Source: Mastigamoeba balamuthi | Taxonomy: Eukaryota; Evosea; Mastigamoebida; Mastigamoebidae | Direction of reading: 5' to 3' | DNA length: 64,000 nt | NCBI GenBank assembly: GCA_902651635.1 | Contig: CACRSC010000037.1 | Span: 62,335 to 126,334 of the forward strand | In this document: positions 24,721 to 34,831 of the stretch, piece after piece | How positions within the stretch are numbered: position 1 is the first letter of the stretch | Layout of the letters: the number at the start of each line of letters is the position of its first letter | Notes under the pieces: model-generated | The model's database searches: none | What the model saw: the letters and a program-made list of their open reading frames with translations, nothing else | What the model was told of the DNA's origin: nothing | Translations under genes and position numbers: made by a program

Positions 24721-26266
24721 TCAATATTGGTCATCGGAGCTCTCTCTCAGAAGCCTCTCGATCTGCTCGCCGATGATCGCCAGCCCCTCGTTGCTGCTTC
24801 GCGTGGCCCTTTCCTGCGCCGAGTAAGATACAGATCGCAAAGGCAATGTGCACTGCATACCGTGAACTGAGCAAACGTGGAGTCCTTGGCCAGGACGCTG
24901 CGCAGGGCAGGCTGGCTCTCGAGGTGCCGCTGCACGGTCCTCCCAAGCTCTGGGGCGCGGCTGTCAGTGGCGAGGGTGCCGATGAGTGGAGAATGTCGCG
25001 GGCACCTTTGGTGAGGGCCACGTCGTCTGTGCCGAGCAGCAGGTTGTAGTGCACCATCTCCAGGTAGCACTGCCGCAGCGTCGACGACGTGGGGTCGTCG
25101 TTGACCTCGTCGAACAGGCCCTCGAGCTTCACGACGTCGGACAGCGTCATCTGCTGCTTGGCTGCCGCGGCGCCCGGGCTCCACAGCCCCGCCTCCTGGG
25201 CGCTGCTGGCTGGACGCCCGCACGGCCGTGGCTCGGGGGTCCCTGGGACCGACGAGGGCCCGATGATGCGCACGTGGAAGTCGGCCTTCCTCGGGTCCAC
25301 GACCGCGCAGATGGGGAAGCGGACGAGGTCGATCTTGAGGGACCCCACGATGACGCCGCGCGCGATGGCGTTGAAGACAGCCCTCTGCGTCTCCTCCACC
25401 AGCGCCCCGTCGACCACCTTGAGCACCGCGACGCCCCCGGGCTCAATGCGGACGCATAGGCTGAGCGGCTGCGCGCCCGGCGCGGTGGCCACTGCGATCG
25501 TGTGGTCCCCGGGCGGCACGTCGCGGAACCCCCAGAACTCGGACGCCGGGCCCGGGGCGAACTCCACGCCGTCGGCGACGACGCTGACGCCCGCCGCGGA
25601 GCCCATGAGCACGACGAAGCCCGGCAGCGGGGCCGACACTTCGCGCTTGAGGCAGGACCTCAGCCCCAGCTGCTGCGCCTGCTGCTCCGCAACGGTCCTC
25701 TCCTGGTCGCCGATGGCCGCCGCCAGCGACGACCGCGACGACCCCCCGAGCGTCGCCTGCGCCCACACGCGTCCCAAGGCGATGGTCTGGGCCGCTGCTG
25801 TTGCGCCTGACTGCCTCGTTTGCGGCGCTGCGGTCCGGTCCCGATCGCCGCTGGACGTGGCCGCGGGCGTGCGGGTCCTGCAGGGCGCCGCTGCCTGCGG
25901 CCACCCGCACGAGTGCTGCGCCAGCGCCGTCGACGCCGGGGCCGCTGGAATGGCTGGCGACCTCGAGTGCAGCGCCAGCAGGTTCATGCTCGACGGCGAC
26001 GAGACGCTGCGCCTCGGTGGCCTCTGCAGCTCCGCGGCGTCGGGGACAGCGGGCAGCAGCGGCCTCTGGGAGACCTGGCGGGTCGAGGGCCGCAACTGCG
26101 CTGCCGACGGCCCGCTGTACGAGGTCTGCGAGGGCTGCGGGGCGAAGAGGGCGTGGCGACCAGCGGGGGACGCGGCGCGGTCGACCTGCGGGGGCAGCAG
26201 GCAGAGGGCGTCCGAGGTCTCGTGCATCGACTGCGAGCGCACGGGCAGAGAGTAGCGGCTCCTCAT
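24721..26266 (-). CDS. Unrecognised cytosolic protein, disordered N-terminal third
   Basis: Three exons, 25006-26266, 24861-24949 and 24721-24813, give 480 residues. The start at 26266 (ATG) is chosen because the second haplotype copy keeps an ATG at the matching place (28200) while the sequence before it differs in length. Residues 1 to about 170 are Ser/Pro/Ala-rich and probably disordered. The middle looks like a compact beta domain (around residues 205-340, with VPPGDH and EPGGVAVLKVV). The C-terminal part is helical and acidic. The beta part weakly recalls the N-terminal domain of the splicing factor AAR2, but I could not align the helical half, so I give no function. Confidence 0.6.
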
Positions 26267-27011
26267 ATAGAACGGCAAAGTGCGATCAGCACTGCGACGG
26301 CGCACGACCAGGGTCAGGTGGCGAGAGCTCTAAGTGGTAACTATGCGTTGTGCAGGGAGATCACCGGAATGCACATCGTACACTGCGCCCCTGCTCGATT
26401 TGGGACTATTCCTGTCCTATGGAAATGCCTGGTTTTCGCAGTCACGGCGGCGTTCCCCGTGTCTCTGAGGGTCTCGCTTCGCAACGAGCTGGGTCAAGGG
26501 TACGCGGTATGGCAGCCGCAGTGCGCGGCTTGCATGCAGCGCGGATCTCTCCTGCGATTGCAAATGTCCATGACCCGATAGAGCGCGGGCGAGATGTGCA
26601 AAAACAGTGGTCTCTACTGAGTTTTTGCCATCTTCGGCCTTCGGCAAATGGCCCCTAACGGGGCGGACGAGGCCCCGTGGCCTGGATTGCGAACAAACAC
26701 CCGGAGGCTACAATGGAGACCAGAGCCTTTGGCCTGCATATTCCTTTGACTAGTCGCGCAGCCTCCGTTCTACAGCGCCGTTGTTGCAACTGAGTGCTCG
26801 TGCCTCTGTCTTCTTCGCCTTGGATATCCCAAAGGTCGCTGAGCTGCTTCGGCGCACGAGCTGAGTTGCAGGCACAGTGCACAAGAGGAACCACGAGTAC
26901 TGCCTGGAGAAGCAGAGGGAAGACAGGAGTCTGCTGTCGCGGTTTCCGAGTGCCCCGCTCCGCTGGGCTGCGCGCAGAAAACTGCAAAAAAGAAAGAAAG
27001 CCGCCGGGGCA
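26267..27011. other. Intergenic stretch between the 24.7 kb gene and the LMBD2 copy A 3' end
   Basis: No exon recognised. It should carry the promoter of the 24.7 kb gene. The matching stretch in copy B (28201-29100) is diverged and longer. Confidence 0.5.
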
Positions 27012-28059
27012 TCAGGGCAAGGGCTTGGCGGGGAGCCCCCGGGCCCAGTCCGACAGCGCCTTGGCGGCCTGCACGCTCGAGAGTGGCGACGGCTCCCTGG
27101 GCGCCCTGCTGCGGCCCCCGGCCTCGAGGTCCACGGCCGGCAACGACGACAGCGGGCTGCTCGAGGCGAGGCCGCCCCTGCCCTGCCTGCGCCGCTGCTC
27201 GGCGATGATAGTGCGGCCCTCGTCCATGCGCTCGTCGTGGAAGCCCTCGGCGTACTCGAACTGCCGGATGTGCAGGAAGCGCGCGCACCGCGTGGCCGTG
27301 TTGGAGAGCGTCAGCGCGCAGAGCACCAGCAGCAGCGACGGCGCCAGCTCGTTGAACCGCCTGTCCCCCACCAGCGGCATGTTCTCCATCCCCTTCATCA
27401 CCTCCTGGAACGCGCTCCCCACACACTTCGCGGATTGGGGAGTTTTTGCGTCCCCGAGTCAATTGATTTCCAATCGGGATTCAGAGAACTCGAGCGGACG
27501 GACCTTCTCCATGTTGACGAAGTTGAGGGCCAGCGGGGCGGCGAGCCTGCAGAGGAGGCTGGCGCTGAAGAGGATGCTGTTGGCGTCGGTCTGGCGGCCG
27601 GGGATGAGACGGTAGTACGAGAAGAGCCTCAGCTTCAGCGTCGACCAGTACGCGCAGGCGACAATGTACGCCAGCGGCACCGCCGTGGCCGCCGAGAGCA
27701 GCGCCGTGCTGCGCCGGACGCCCTCGGGCACCGTGGCCAGCGCGAGGACCGACAGCACGGGGCTGTCGAACGAGAACGTGGCCTCGGACCACAGCACGCA
27801 GGCCGAGAGCAGCGCCAGCACGGCCGCCAGCGCCCGCACCAGCAGCGGCTTGGCGCGCGCGTGCCACGCGTACTCGGCGAGCCCGGCGGCCCCGCCGCGG
27901 GCGGCCGACGGCTCCTGCGACCACCTGATCTGTCGCGAGCCGCTCTGGACCGCCTTGAGCACGTCCTCGGTCGCCAGTGCCGTGCTCAGCTCGGCCTCGT
28001 ACTGCCTGCGGTGGCCGTCGGCCCGTCGGTGTTGCCGTTGCGGTTGAGGCCGAGGGGCT
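27012..28059 (-). pseudogene. 3' fragment of the LMBD2 gene (allelic copy A), cut by the N
   Basis: Holds only the last two exons (27504-28005 and 27012-27425, intron 27426-27503) and the start of the intron before them. The encoded part matches residues about 330-637 of the full gene at 29101-31830, with few differences: a Leu for Met and a short in-frame deletion in the Ser/Pro-rich tail. It lacks the N-terminal half because the contig ends at the N. I read it as an allele fragment, not a decayed paralogue. Confidence 0.8.
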
Positions 28060-28060
28060 N
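28060..28060. other. Single N, contig join
   Basis: One ambiguous base separating the end of copy A from the start of copy B of the same sequence. The true gap size is unknown and may be negative (an overlap). Confidence 0.9.
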
Positions 28061-28200
28061 TGCGAGGGCTGCGGGGCGAAGAGGGCGTGGCGACCAGCGG
28101 GGGATGCGGCGCGGTCGACCTGCGGGGGCAGCAGGCAGATGGCGTCCGAGGTCTCGTGCATCGGCTGCGAGCGCACGGGCAGAGAGCAGCGGCTCCTCAT
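28061..28200 (-). pseudogene. 5' fragment of the 24.7 kb gene (allelic copy B)
   Basis: About 46 codons matching the N-terminus of the gene at 24721-26266, with a few residue changes (for example MRSRC for MRSRY). It is cut by the N. The ATG at 28198-28200 supports the start chosen for the full gene. Confidence 0.75.
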
Positions 28201-30166
28201 AGAAAGGCAAAGTGCGATCAGCACTGCGACGGCGCACCTCCGCGGTCAGACGGCGAGAACCCCAAGTGGTAACTACGCGTTGTGCAGGGTGATCACCGGA
28301 ATGCACAGCGTGAACTGTGCCCCTGCTCGATTTGGGAGTATTCCCGCCCTGTGGAAATGCCCGGTTTACGCACTCTCGGCGGCGTTCTCGTGTCTCTGGG
28401 GACCTCACTTAGCAACGCGCTGGACCAAGGCACGCGGTGTGGCAGCCTCAGAGCGCGTCTTGCACACCGCGCGTATCTCTCCTGCGATTGCAAATGTCCA
28501 TGCCCGGATAGAGAGCGGGCGAGATGTGCAAAAATCAGTGGTCTCTACTGAGTTTTCTCCTTCTTCGGTCTTCGGCAAATAGTCACTAACGGGGCGGACG
28601 GGGTCCTGTGGACTGCGAACAAAACACCTGGCGGCTACGAGGCAGAGCGAGCTGAGAAGGAGAGGCTGGCTCAGCATTCAAGTCGGGATGTGGGCAGTTC
28701 CACCAAGCGCAGGAATAATCGAATATAGTATCAGGAGCCAATACCTCGGCATGGCTCGCATCCTCCTGGAGACAATGGTGATCGGAGCCTTTGGCCTGCA
28801 TATTCCTCTGACTGGTCACGCAGCCTCCGTTCTACAGCGCCTTTGTTGGGTTCACGTGCCTCTGCCTCCTTCGACTTAGCCAAGGCCCTCTCCGGCTTGT
28901 CCCCCGTGGTGACCCCAAAGGTAGCTGAGCTGCCTCGGCACACGAGCCGAGCTACAGCCGCACAGCGCACAAGAGAACCCGCGAGAGGACTGCCTTGGAG
29001 AAGCAGAGGTAAGACAGGAGTCTGCTGTCGCGGTTGCCGAGTGCCCCGCTCCGCTGGGCTGCGCGCAGAAAACAACTGCAAAAAACAAAGTCGCCGGGCC
29101 TCAGGGCGAGGGCTTGGCGGGGAGCCCACGGGCCCAGTCCGACAGCGCCTTGGCGGCCTGCACGCTCGAGAGCGGCGACGGCTCCCTGGATGCCCTGCTG
29201 CGGCCCCCGGCCTCGAGGTCCACGGCCGGCAGCGACGACGGGGCGGGCGGCGACAGCGGGCTGCTCGAGGCGAGGCCGCCCCTGCCCTGCCTGCGCCGCT
29301 GCTCGGCGATGATAGTGCGGCCCTCGTCCATGCGCTCGTCGTGGAAGCCCTCGGCGTACTCGAACTGCCGGATGTGCAGGAAGCGCGCGCACCGCGTGGC
29401 CGTGTTGGAGAGCGTCAGCGCGCAGAGCACCAGCAGCAGCGACGGCGCCAGCTCGTTGAACCGCCTGTCCCCCACCAGCGGCATGTTCTCCATCCCCTTC
29501 ATCACCTCCTGGAACGCGCTCCCCACACACTTCGCGGATTGGGGAGTTTTTGCGTCCCCGAGTCAATTGATTTCCAATCGGGATTCAGAGAACTCGAGCG
29601 GACGGACCTTCTCCATGTTGACGAAGTTGAGGGCCAGCGGGGCGGCGAGCCTGCAGAGGAGGCTGGCGCTGAAGAGGATGCTGTTGGCGTCGGTCTGGCG
29701 GCCGGGGATGAGACGGTAGTACGAGAAGAGCCTCAGCTTCAGCGTCGACCAGTACGCGCAGGCGACAATGTACGCCAGCGGCACCGCCGTGGCCGCCGAG
29801 AGCAGCGCCGTGCTGCGCCGGACGCCCTCGGGCACCGTGGCCAGCGCGAGGACCGACAGCACGGGGCTGTCGAACGAGAACGTGGCCTCGGACCACAGCA
29901 CGCAGGCCGAGAGCAGCGCCAGCACGGCCGCCAGCGCCCGCACCAGCATCGGCTTGGCGCGCGCGTGCCACGCGTACTCGGCGAGCCCGGCGGCCCCGCC
30001 GCGGGCGGCCGACGGCTCCTGCGACCACCTGATCTGTCGCGAGCCGCTCTGGACCGCCTTGAGCACGTCCTCGGTCGCCAGTGCCGTGCTCAGCTCGGCC
30101 TCGTACTGCCTGCGGTGGCCGTCGGCCCGTCGGTGTTGCCGTTGCGCGCGTTGAGGCCGAGGGGCT
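28061..30166. repeat. Haplotype copy B of the duplicated segment
   Basis: Partner of 26127-28059. It is continuous on its right with the 5' exons of the LMBD2 gene, so this copy carries the complete gene. Confidence 0.85.
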
Positions 30167-31830
30167 GGGGGCTGGGGGGGCTGCGGCGCACGACTGGGCC
30201 TGCCTGAGGGCCGTGATCTGGCGGATGAGGCTGCCGTGCAGCTCGACGACCTTGGAGTAGAGCATCTCGATGTCGTCGCCGTCGCCGTTCCTCACGCTGC
30301 TGTACTCTGTGGGGCACTAGGACGCGAGAGGGCAGAGAGAGAGAGAGAGCAGTCAGAGGCCAGAAGACGCCGGCGGAGTTGAAGGGGGAGATAGCACTTT
30401 GGCGACGAGCAGGTTGACGTAGGGGCGCAGAGGGTCCGAGCGCTGGACGCCCTGGTCGTAGGCGCGTATCCTGTAGAGCGTGACCGTGAGGTCCTCTCTG
30501 CACTCCTCGACCTTGTCCTTGAGGTGCGGTAGCTCAAACTGGCACCTCCTCAGCCGCATCGCCAGGTCCCCTCTGGCGCCGCCGCAGGGCAGGTGAGCTC
30601 GAGCGCGTGGAAGAGGAGGGCGGGGGCCCTCCCAGTGACTGTGTGGCGACTCACGAGCGCCAGAGCGAGCGGGGGACCTGCACGAGGGCGTAGCCGAGCA
30701 GCAGCAGCAGGAGGCCCAACCCCCAGGCGTTGCCCATGGCCATCAGGACGTATACGGGGTTCCTGCGCAGAGGGAGAGGGGCAGAGGGCAGAGAGCAGCT
30801 CAGAGGCACGAGCGCAGCAGCGGCAAGAGAGGCAAGGCGGACCCGTCGCCCCAGATGGCCCAGGCGGCGAGGAAGACGAGGGCGACGACGGCGCAGGCGA
30901 CGTAGGTGATGAGGTTCTCGCGGAGCGACTGGCGCCAGCGCTCAGCGGGCGTGAAGCCGCCGGCGACGGCGTAGGACTGCAGAAGCGGGTAGACGGCCCA
31001 GCAGAGCACAAAGGCCGCCCAGTACAGCAGCTCCCAGCCCGCCACGAGGGCCTGCTCCGGCAGCAGCACCAGGGGCGCTGCACAGGGGGCCCCAGCCCCG
31101 CCGGGGGCCGTCGCGTTGCCCCGGGGCTCCTGGCGAGCGAGGCACTGCCTGTACGACGACTGCAGCGGACAGACGGGGGGGGGCAGCGCCCGAGTCAATT
31201 GAATTGAACAGTCGCAAGTTCGCCCCGCCACCCGGGCCCTCCCTCGCACACTGGGTTCCCCCGGGAGGCTGCAGCTCTCGCCGGGATAAACGTGCCAAGA
31301 GGGTGCGGTGGACACCAAGTCAACTGATTGTGTTCTCCCCCTCTTGAAAAGGAGTTGTGGCAATTACTCTGCGCGCATCGGTTATCAGCGCCCGCACTTG
31401 CCTCCTTCCCCGCATCACCGTGATAGGAACGGCACTTGCAAGACGTCACCCAACCAAAACAACGCTTATTTTGTGAAAATCACAATAAAACAAAAAAAAG
31501 CGCAGGAGAAATGCAACGCGGCAACGAATCTGGAACCAAGCGGAGAGGAGCGTGGGGGGGCTGGCGCACGGCGGAGATGTCGAGGGGGAGGAGGAGGGCG
31601 ACGCTGAAGGAGGCGCACCAGCCGACGTAGCTGAGGGCGGGGGCCCACCAGCCCTCCCGCCCCACGGCCACGTACCTGCGCAGCCACAGCCAGCGCCCGT
31701 CAGCCGCCCAGCCGCTGCGGGAGAGGGGGGGGCGTGCGGGGGTGGGTGGTGCGTGCCGGCGGAGGAGGGCGGCGACGGCCAGCGCCAGCGCGGCGAAGAG
31801 GAGCGCAGCGGACGCGGAGTTCGAATCCAT
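29101..31830 (-). CDS. LMBRD2: LMBR1 domain-containing protein 2 homologue
   Basis: Seven exons, 31570-31830, 30843-31159, 30655-30762, 30398-30572, 30195-30316, 29608-30109 and 29101-29529, give 637 residues, near the human length of about 695. Family landmarks run in order: an N-terminal TM helix, then LLPLDIS after the second helix; LLQSY in the third; a GNAWGLGLLLLLLGYALV helix ending VPRSLW; a charged helical loop with CPTEY; then WSEATF; TDANSILFSASLLCRLAAP with LNF; and a last helix in SLLLVLCALTLSN. The tail is basic and Ser/Pro-rich. LMBR1 family members are nine-helix membrane proteins; LMBD2 has been linked to GPCR and beta-arrestin signalling in animals, and its role here is inferred only. 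Introns 29530-29607 and 31160-31569 share the motif TCAATTGACTCGG. Confidence 0.9.
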
Positions 31831-31854
31831 CGGCAGATTAGAAACAGAAATCTG

Positions 31855-32560
31855 ATTAGTATCTCGTGCTGCGAATATCCGGGGCAGGAATCTGTGGCAC
31901 GGGCCGGCCAGGGAATTGCTGACTACCGGCTGATGGCCAGGAACTAGTTCTCTTTTTCCGCAATCCAGAGAGACCGTAGATGCCCCCTCTCGGTACCAGC
32001 AGAGTATCGTAGTTGGGGACCCTGATAATCTGCACCGCGGCGGCATCCTCTTCAGGAGGTCGATGCAGCTGTTGCGGAAGACCCTGATGACCCGTGGTGG
32101 GGCCTCCATCTCGGCCAGAGTTGCACAGTGCGTCCAGTGTGAGAACCGGAGTGGTGATTGGGCCTGAGTTGAGCGCACTCGAGGGATTTCCCCCCTCGGG
32201 TGTGTGGGTCACGCAATTGATAGGGGCATCTCACCAAATCTTCCGAGAGAATCAGCGCCACTTCCGAGTGTGCTCTGCAATGTCTGGATGCGAACCGGTG
32301 CTCTCGTCCAGCAAGGACTCGGGGCCCTCTGCTGCAACAGGCGCTTCTCTGCTGTCATCTCCTGTAAAGGGTACGAAATCAGTTCAGGTTGAGAGTGCAA
32401 CCACGACGGTGGATGAGAGCGGAGTCGGCGCACACCCCCACCATGTTTTCACGCAGGACGACCCCGAAACATGGTGGTTCCTCAGAGGATGGTTGTGGCA
32501 ACTCCTCCCCCACGCCAGTGCTGTGGAGAAGATCAGAACAGAAATGCTGGCCCCAAAGGC
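31855..32560 (-). CDS. Possible small multi-exon gene, unrecognised
   Basis: Protein-like stretches appear on the minus strand between plausible splice sites. One exon of about 85 nt after a TTTACAG near 32366 reads as an acidic peptide containing PESLLDESTGSHPDIAEH; another stretch near 32080-32150 reads PPRVIRVFRNSCIDLLKRM. I could not join them into one frame with confidence, and I recognise no family. It may instead be 5' untranslated sequence of the LMBD2 gene, which starts at 31830. Confidence 0.25.
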
Positions 32561-33047
32561 GACGCCGTGTACTCGGGCTCCCTGCTGCATCCGTTTTTGC
32601 CTACTTTATTGCAGACTGTGGTCTTATTTAGGGCAACATCTACGTGCTCAACCAAGGAACGGCCCCTGGCGTCTTTGATACCGAGAAGTGTTTGCTCGCC
32701 CCACAGCAGTGCAGAGATTGGGTGTGTGTGCACTTGATACGGTGTTGACGGTGTCGGCGGGTGCGCAGCAATCATCCTCCCCGCAGTCGCACTCAAGCAT
32801 TCCAGATCGCCCTCTTTTTTCCGTGAGGGGACGTGTGGGGGCGTCGGGATTCTGGCAACACCGTTGGTGTGGGGTTGTGGGCAACCATCCCTGTCACCAG
32901 ATCTGCCCACAACCACAACAACACACACCGCACGCACCCCACACACACCTGCCCACCGTGGCGCTTTGCCCTTCTCCCCCTTGCCAAGTGGAGTGCACAC
33001 TGTGATACACAGGCGCACTCAGTCTCTGCTCTGCTCTGACGGGCCCG
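32561..33047. other. Intergenic stretch upstream of the C1A-like gene
   Basis: No gene seen. It includes a run of CA/ACC-rich repeats around 32900-32960. Confidence 0.45.
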
Positions 33048-34323
33048 ATGCATCGCCCCCTCCTCCTCTGCTGCCTCCTCCTCCTCGCCCTCGCGTCCCC
33101 TGCCCTCTCGGCTGCCTCCGCTGCTGCCTCTGGGGACGACGGGGACGACTGGGGGTCGTGGGAGTACTTCCAGCTCTGGGCCCGCCAGCACCGCAGGGCC
33201 TACACGGCAGCCGAGGCCAAGCACCGCTGGTCCGTCTTCCGCGCCAACGCCGCCCTCGCCCGCGCCCTCAACGCCGGCCGCACGGGCCCCTCGGCCGCCC
33301 GCTTCGGCCCCACGCGCTTCTCCGACCTCACCAACGACGAGTTCGCCAGCACGTACACGTCAGCGGTGACGTGGGCACCGGAATTCCGCAGACCCGCCGC
33401 GGAAAACGCAGCGGAAACCGACGCGGACGCGGACGCGGAGGCCGGCAGCGCCACGTCATCCGACGGTGCTGATGACGTCAGCAACACGACGGACCTGCGG
33501 TACATGCTGCCGCCGCCGGTCGACCAGGGCCAGTGCGGCGCCTCGTGGGCCTTCGCGGCCGTCGCGGGCCTCGAGGCCCTCGCGTTCCACCGGAGCAACG
33601 CCACCGTGAAGCTCAGGTGCGCCTCTTCCCCGCGCGCGGGCAATCTGGGAACTCATCTGGAATATCGGGAATTCAATTCCGAGAAAAGTCCCGGAAATCC
33701 GGAGTATCCGGGAATTGGAAGCTGTAATTTGAACGTAACGGAAATGTTCGTTTCACTCAAGAGGGAAACAAACAAATTAACTGTGCGCTGACGCCGTGCG
33801 GGGGCGCAGCGAGCAGCAGGTGATCTCGTGCGACGCGTACATGAACGAGGGGTGCGCCAAGGGGGAGCTCGAGTACAGCGTCAAGTACGTGCTGGAGAAC
33901 GGCCTGGAGGAGGCCTCCTCGTACCCCTACGCGAGCGGCGACGGCACGCGGCCGCCGTGCAAGCCGCAGCTGCGCCCCGCCCTCTACGCGCGCCAGTCGA
34001 CGCGCTGGGAGCGGGCGCAGAACAGCGACGGGCGCGTGGTGGAGCGGCTGCTGCAGTGGGGGCCGCTGATGGTCTCGATCGCAGCGGACAGGCCCATGTT
34101 CCAGGGCTACCGCGGCGGCATCCTCGACACCGACAGCTGCGGCGTCGTGCCCAGCGCCTACGGCGTGCTCGTGGGCTACGGCTCCGAGGACGGCGTCAAG
34201 TACTGGAACGTGCGGCTGAGCTGGGGCAGCGGCTGGGGCGAGGGCGGCCACGTGCGCCTCGTCCGCGGCAAGAACATGTGCGGCATCAACACAGACCTCT
34301 TCGCCTTCGCCGGCCTCCGCTAG
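33048..34323 (+). CDS. Papain-family (C1A) protein with all three catalytic residues replaced
   Basis: Two exons, 33048-33616 and 33810-34323, give 360 residues. The signal peptide is residues 1 to about 22. An I29 inhibitor-type propeptide follows (about 30-110, with the spaced W/F/A pattern and FSDLTNDEF), then an acidic linker, then the mature C1A domain from about 145. The scaffold is well kept: PVDQGQCG, EQQVISC, YPYASGDG, GYG, SWGSGWGEGG and a final CGIN. The catalytic Cys is Ser (QCGASWAF), the His position before VLVGYG is Ala in the stretch SAYGVLVGYG, and the Asn of NSWG is Leu (LSWG). Such proteins (silicateins, SERA5, TINAG) are known as inactive or altered C1A members. Probably secreted or lysosomal, binding rather than cutting. 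Confidence 0.88.
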
Positions 34324-34831
34324 GGCTGGCCGCAGCTTGTCTCTGCCTCCACTGCCCCTCGGTAGGGCCGCAAGTGCCCTGCTGGCTCGTACATAACGGA
34401 TTGTATCCAACGAATAACGCTCCGTTGTTACGTTGGCCGCAACGTAAACTCGGGAGAACCAGAAAATCCATACTACCTGCCCACCGCACGATAACAGGCC
34501 TTGTGCCAGGGCGAGTGCAGGTTGTTGCTGAGCACGGCCCAGTAGAGATACAGGATGCAGTGTCAAGTGAGGGGAGACTACAGTACACGGTCGCGAGACC
34601 CCGCAATCCGCGGCCTGGTTTGAGGGTTCTGTTCGACATCAATTGCATCGATTGCACACGAGGCCTGCGTGCGTCGATTGGACAATCGGAGGGGCACCCG
34701 CGATCCCCACACCCGCACACCCCTTCCATCATCATCATCATCATCCGGGGGTCAGTTGTTAATCTTGCAGCCAACAGCCAAGGCCACAGAGTGCGGGTTG
34801 CCAGCAGGCGCACTGTTCTACTCTCTGGGCA
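34324..34831. other. Intergenic stretch between two head-to-tail genes
   Basis: No exon recognised. Contains a short (atc)n run at about 34729-34745 and the dyad-like tcaattgcatcgattg near 34639-34654. Should hold the promoter of the C69 gene. Confidence 0.5.

Larger units (their letters stand above)
26127..28059. repeat. Haplotype copy A of a duplicated segment ending at an N
   Basis: This 1.9 kb matches 28061-30166 end to end. Both contain the 5' end of the 24.7 kb gene, the same intergenic DNA and the last exons of the LMBD2 gene. Coding parts are nearly identical; the intergenic part has many substitutions and copy B has about 120 extra bases near 28640-28780. Copy A stops exactly at the N at 28060. 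Best explained as two alleles placed in series. Confidence 0.85.

Noticed and set aside
24721-26266. AAR2 splicing factor homologue
   Set aside because: Only the beta part shows a faint VPPGDH-type match; the helical half could not be aligned. Left as unrecognised.
27012-31830. Two LMBD2 paralogues in tandem
   Set aside because: The left copy is cut exactly at the N and its flanking DNA also matches. Haplotype overlap explains this better.
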